This document shows positions 23,454-24,300 of a stretch of DNA of 24,300 bases, piece after piece (position 1 is the first letter of the stretch; each line of letters opens with the position of its first letter). Under the pieces are notes generated by a model. It did no database searches. It saw nothing but the letters and a program-made list of their open reading frames with translations, and was not told where the DNA came from. Source of the stretch: Thermoleptolyngbya sp046719575 (GTDB lineage: Bacteria > Cyanobacteriota > Cyanobacteriia > Elainellales > Elainellaceae); assembly GCA_046719575.1 (NCBI GenBank), contig JBDNCP010000063.1, positions 1 through 24,300 of the forward strand, read 5' to 3'. A program made the position numbers and the translations under genes.

Positions 23454-23963
23454 ATGCTCCTACCATTTACCCCGATGGCTCCAGCTTCCATAGCGCGGCG
23501 ATCGCTCTGGGTTGCCATTTCTACCCTGGCATCTCTAGGAGTGACGCTGGACAGTGCGATCGCCTCCAGGCAAGCCGAAGCCCTGCGCGGCCTGTCGCAA
23601 ATGCCTGTGCGCGTGATGAAACTCTGTCGATTAGGGAGTCGCGAAGACCAACTGCAAACGGCGGTGATGCAATACCTCAACCGCCACAACATCCCGGCTG
23701 TCTCCAACCCGCGCGGACAACCTGTGGCCACCCCACAATACGTGATCGCCATTGAATGTACCGATGATGGCGGGGCGATCAGCGTGCGGGGCAGTGTGTA
23801 TCACACCGTTCAGCTCAATGGCCGCACCATCGAAGCGGATATCTACAGCCGGGGGGGAGGATATGGATCTCTAGGGTATGGGGTCAGTTACGCTCAGGCC
23901 GAACGAGAGCTGCTGACGGGTTTGCTAGACACGTTTATTCGGGATTGGCGATCGACCCGATAA
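23454..23963 (+). CDS. Unrecognised exported protein
   Basis: The product has 169 residues. The N-terminal segment SLWVAISTLASLGVTLDSAIAS after two Arg is signal-peptide-like. The mature part has an alpha/beta look: REDQLQTAVMQYLNRHNIPAV, TPQYVIAIECTDDGGAISVRG, VYHTVQLNGRTIEADIYSRGG, and a final helix ERELLTGLLDTFIRDWRSTR. One Cys follows the predicted cleavage region (KLCRLG) but not in a lipobox. I do not recognise the family. The start is uncertain: ATG at 23454 or 23475, neither with a clear ribosome site. It lies 81 bp after the DUF928 gene on the same strand and could be the last gene of that operon or have its own promoter. Confidence 0.65.
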   Translation: MLLPFTPMAPASIARRSLWVAISTLASLGVTLDSAIASRQAEALRGLSQMPVRVMKLCRLGSREDQLQTAVMQYLNRHNIPAVSNPRGQPVATPQYVIAIECTDDGGAISVRGSVYHTVQLNGRTIEADIYSRGGGYGSLGYGVSYAQAERELLTGLLDTFIRDWRSTR

Positions 23964-24081
23964 CCCAAACCTAGCAATCCAGAATCGCCACGCTAAAATC
24001 CACAATCCACATTAGTCCTGGAGTGAATAAGTTCACGCTCAGCAGCACGATAGACATTTAAGCAGCGGTCACTGAGGTCGA

Positions 24082-24110
24082 TTGAATCGGTTCATCTTGT
24101 CTGGAACTAT
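24082..24110 (+). promoter_or_regulatory. Weak candidate promoter for the last gene
   Basis: TTGAAT (24082-24087) and AACTAT (24105-24110), 17 bp apart, lie about 45 bp before the ATG at 24154. Four of six and three of six bases match the sigma-70 consensus. The rest of the spacer 23964-24153 shows no other signal. Confidence 0.2.
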
Positions 24111-24153
24111 GACCGGACAACTGCAATCCAACCCGTCTATGAGGACACGCCCC

Positions 24154-24300
24154 ATGCAAACTTCATTTTCTCGTTGCCGCCCCTTTGCGCTGAGTTTGCC
24201 CAGTCTGGCTCTGGTCACGCTCTTGGGAGCCTTCCCTAGCCTTGCCGCCGTCCACACCTCAAGCCCAGGCCCCGATGCCGCAAGCAGTGAAACGATGGAG
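24154..24300 (+). CDS. Start of an exported protein, cut by the window end
   Basis: 49 codons are visible, open to the last base. ATG 24154 follows GAGGA at 24141-24145 with good spacing; in-frame ATGs at 24109 and 24139 are alternatives. The sequence MQTSFSRCRPFALSLPSLAL then VTLLGAFPSLAAV is a typical signal peptide (basic start, long hydrophobic core, small residues at the end). The mature part begins HTSSPGPDAASSE and is not informative. In similar cyanobacterial loci an outer-membrane or adhesin-like secretion gene often follows DUF928, but nothing visible proves that here. Confidence 0.6.
   Translation, partial: MQTSFSRCRPFALSLPSLALVTLLGAFPSLAAVHTSSPGPDAASSETME

Overview
The window is from a cyanobacterium. 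The octamer GCGATCGC (the cyanobacterial HIP1 repeat) recurs throughout, and many genes belong to families I know mainly from this phylum (DUF1822, DUF928, CHAT-CHASE2, TPR-CHAT). It looks chromosomal and fairly GC-rich at both ends. A visibly AT-richer island, full of insertion-sequence relics, occupies roughly 6.5-17.4 kb.

Left flank (1-6.5 kb): the tail of an ISAs1-type transposase, then a minus-strand pair made of a FIST-domain sensor (1375-2538) directly abutting a soluble histidine kinase (199-1374). Divergent from it is a 1146-residue exported TPR-CHAT protein (2902-6342) with intact caspase-like His and Cys residues, a duplicated extended Shine-Dalgarno sequence before it, and a 38-bp perfect palindrome plus a Rho-independent terminator after it.

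Middle (6.5-17.4 kb): a type III-B-like (Cmr) CRISPR effector operon lies among the remains of IS630, IS701 and IS66 elements. The order is cmr1, a Uma2-type nuclease gene, an orphan copy of a Cmr1 C-terminus, a Cmr6-like RAMP with a coiled-coil extension, a Cas10/Csx11-like large subunit, cmr4, cmr5, and a last RAMP whose 3' end is supplied by an inserted IS630 end. The Cas10 homologue appears to have lost the HD-nuclease motif and both palm motifs (GGDD is replaced by EPRT), while Cmr4 keeps its presumed catalytic Asp. The sequence therefore suggests an RNA-cutting complex without cyclic oligoadenylate signalling or Cas10 DNase. No CRISPR array, cas1/cas2, cas6 or CARF-domain effector is visible.

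Right flank (17.6-24.3 kb): a tightly overlapping plus-strand operon encodes a sigma-factor-like protein, a DUF1822 protein, a membrane protein with a cytoplasmic CHAT caspase-like domain and an extracytoplasmic CHASE2 sensor, and an exported DUF928 protein. An unrecognised exported protein and the start of another exported protein follow. With the TPR-CHAT gene on the left, this resembles a cyanobacterial CHAT-based envelope signalling locus that the CRISPR/IS island may have split.

Short tandem duplications (10-33 bp units) occur at about a dozen places, both inside genes (mostly in frame) and in the IS debris, suggesting repeated replication slippage or error-prone repair.
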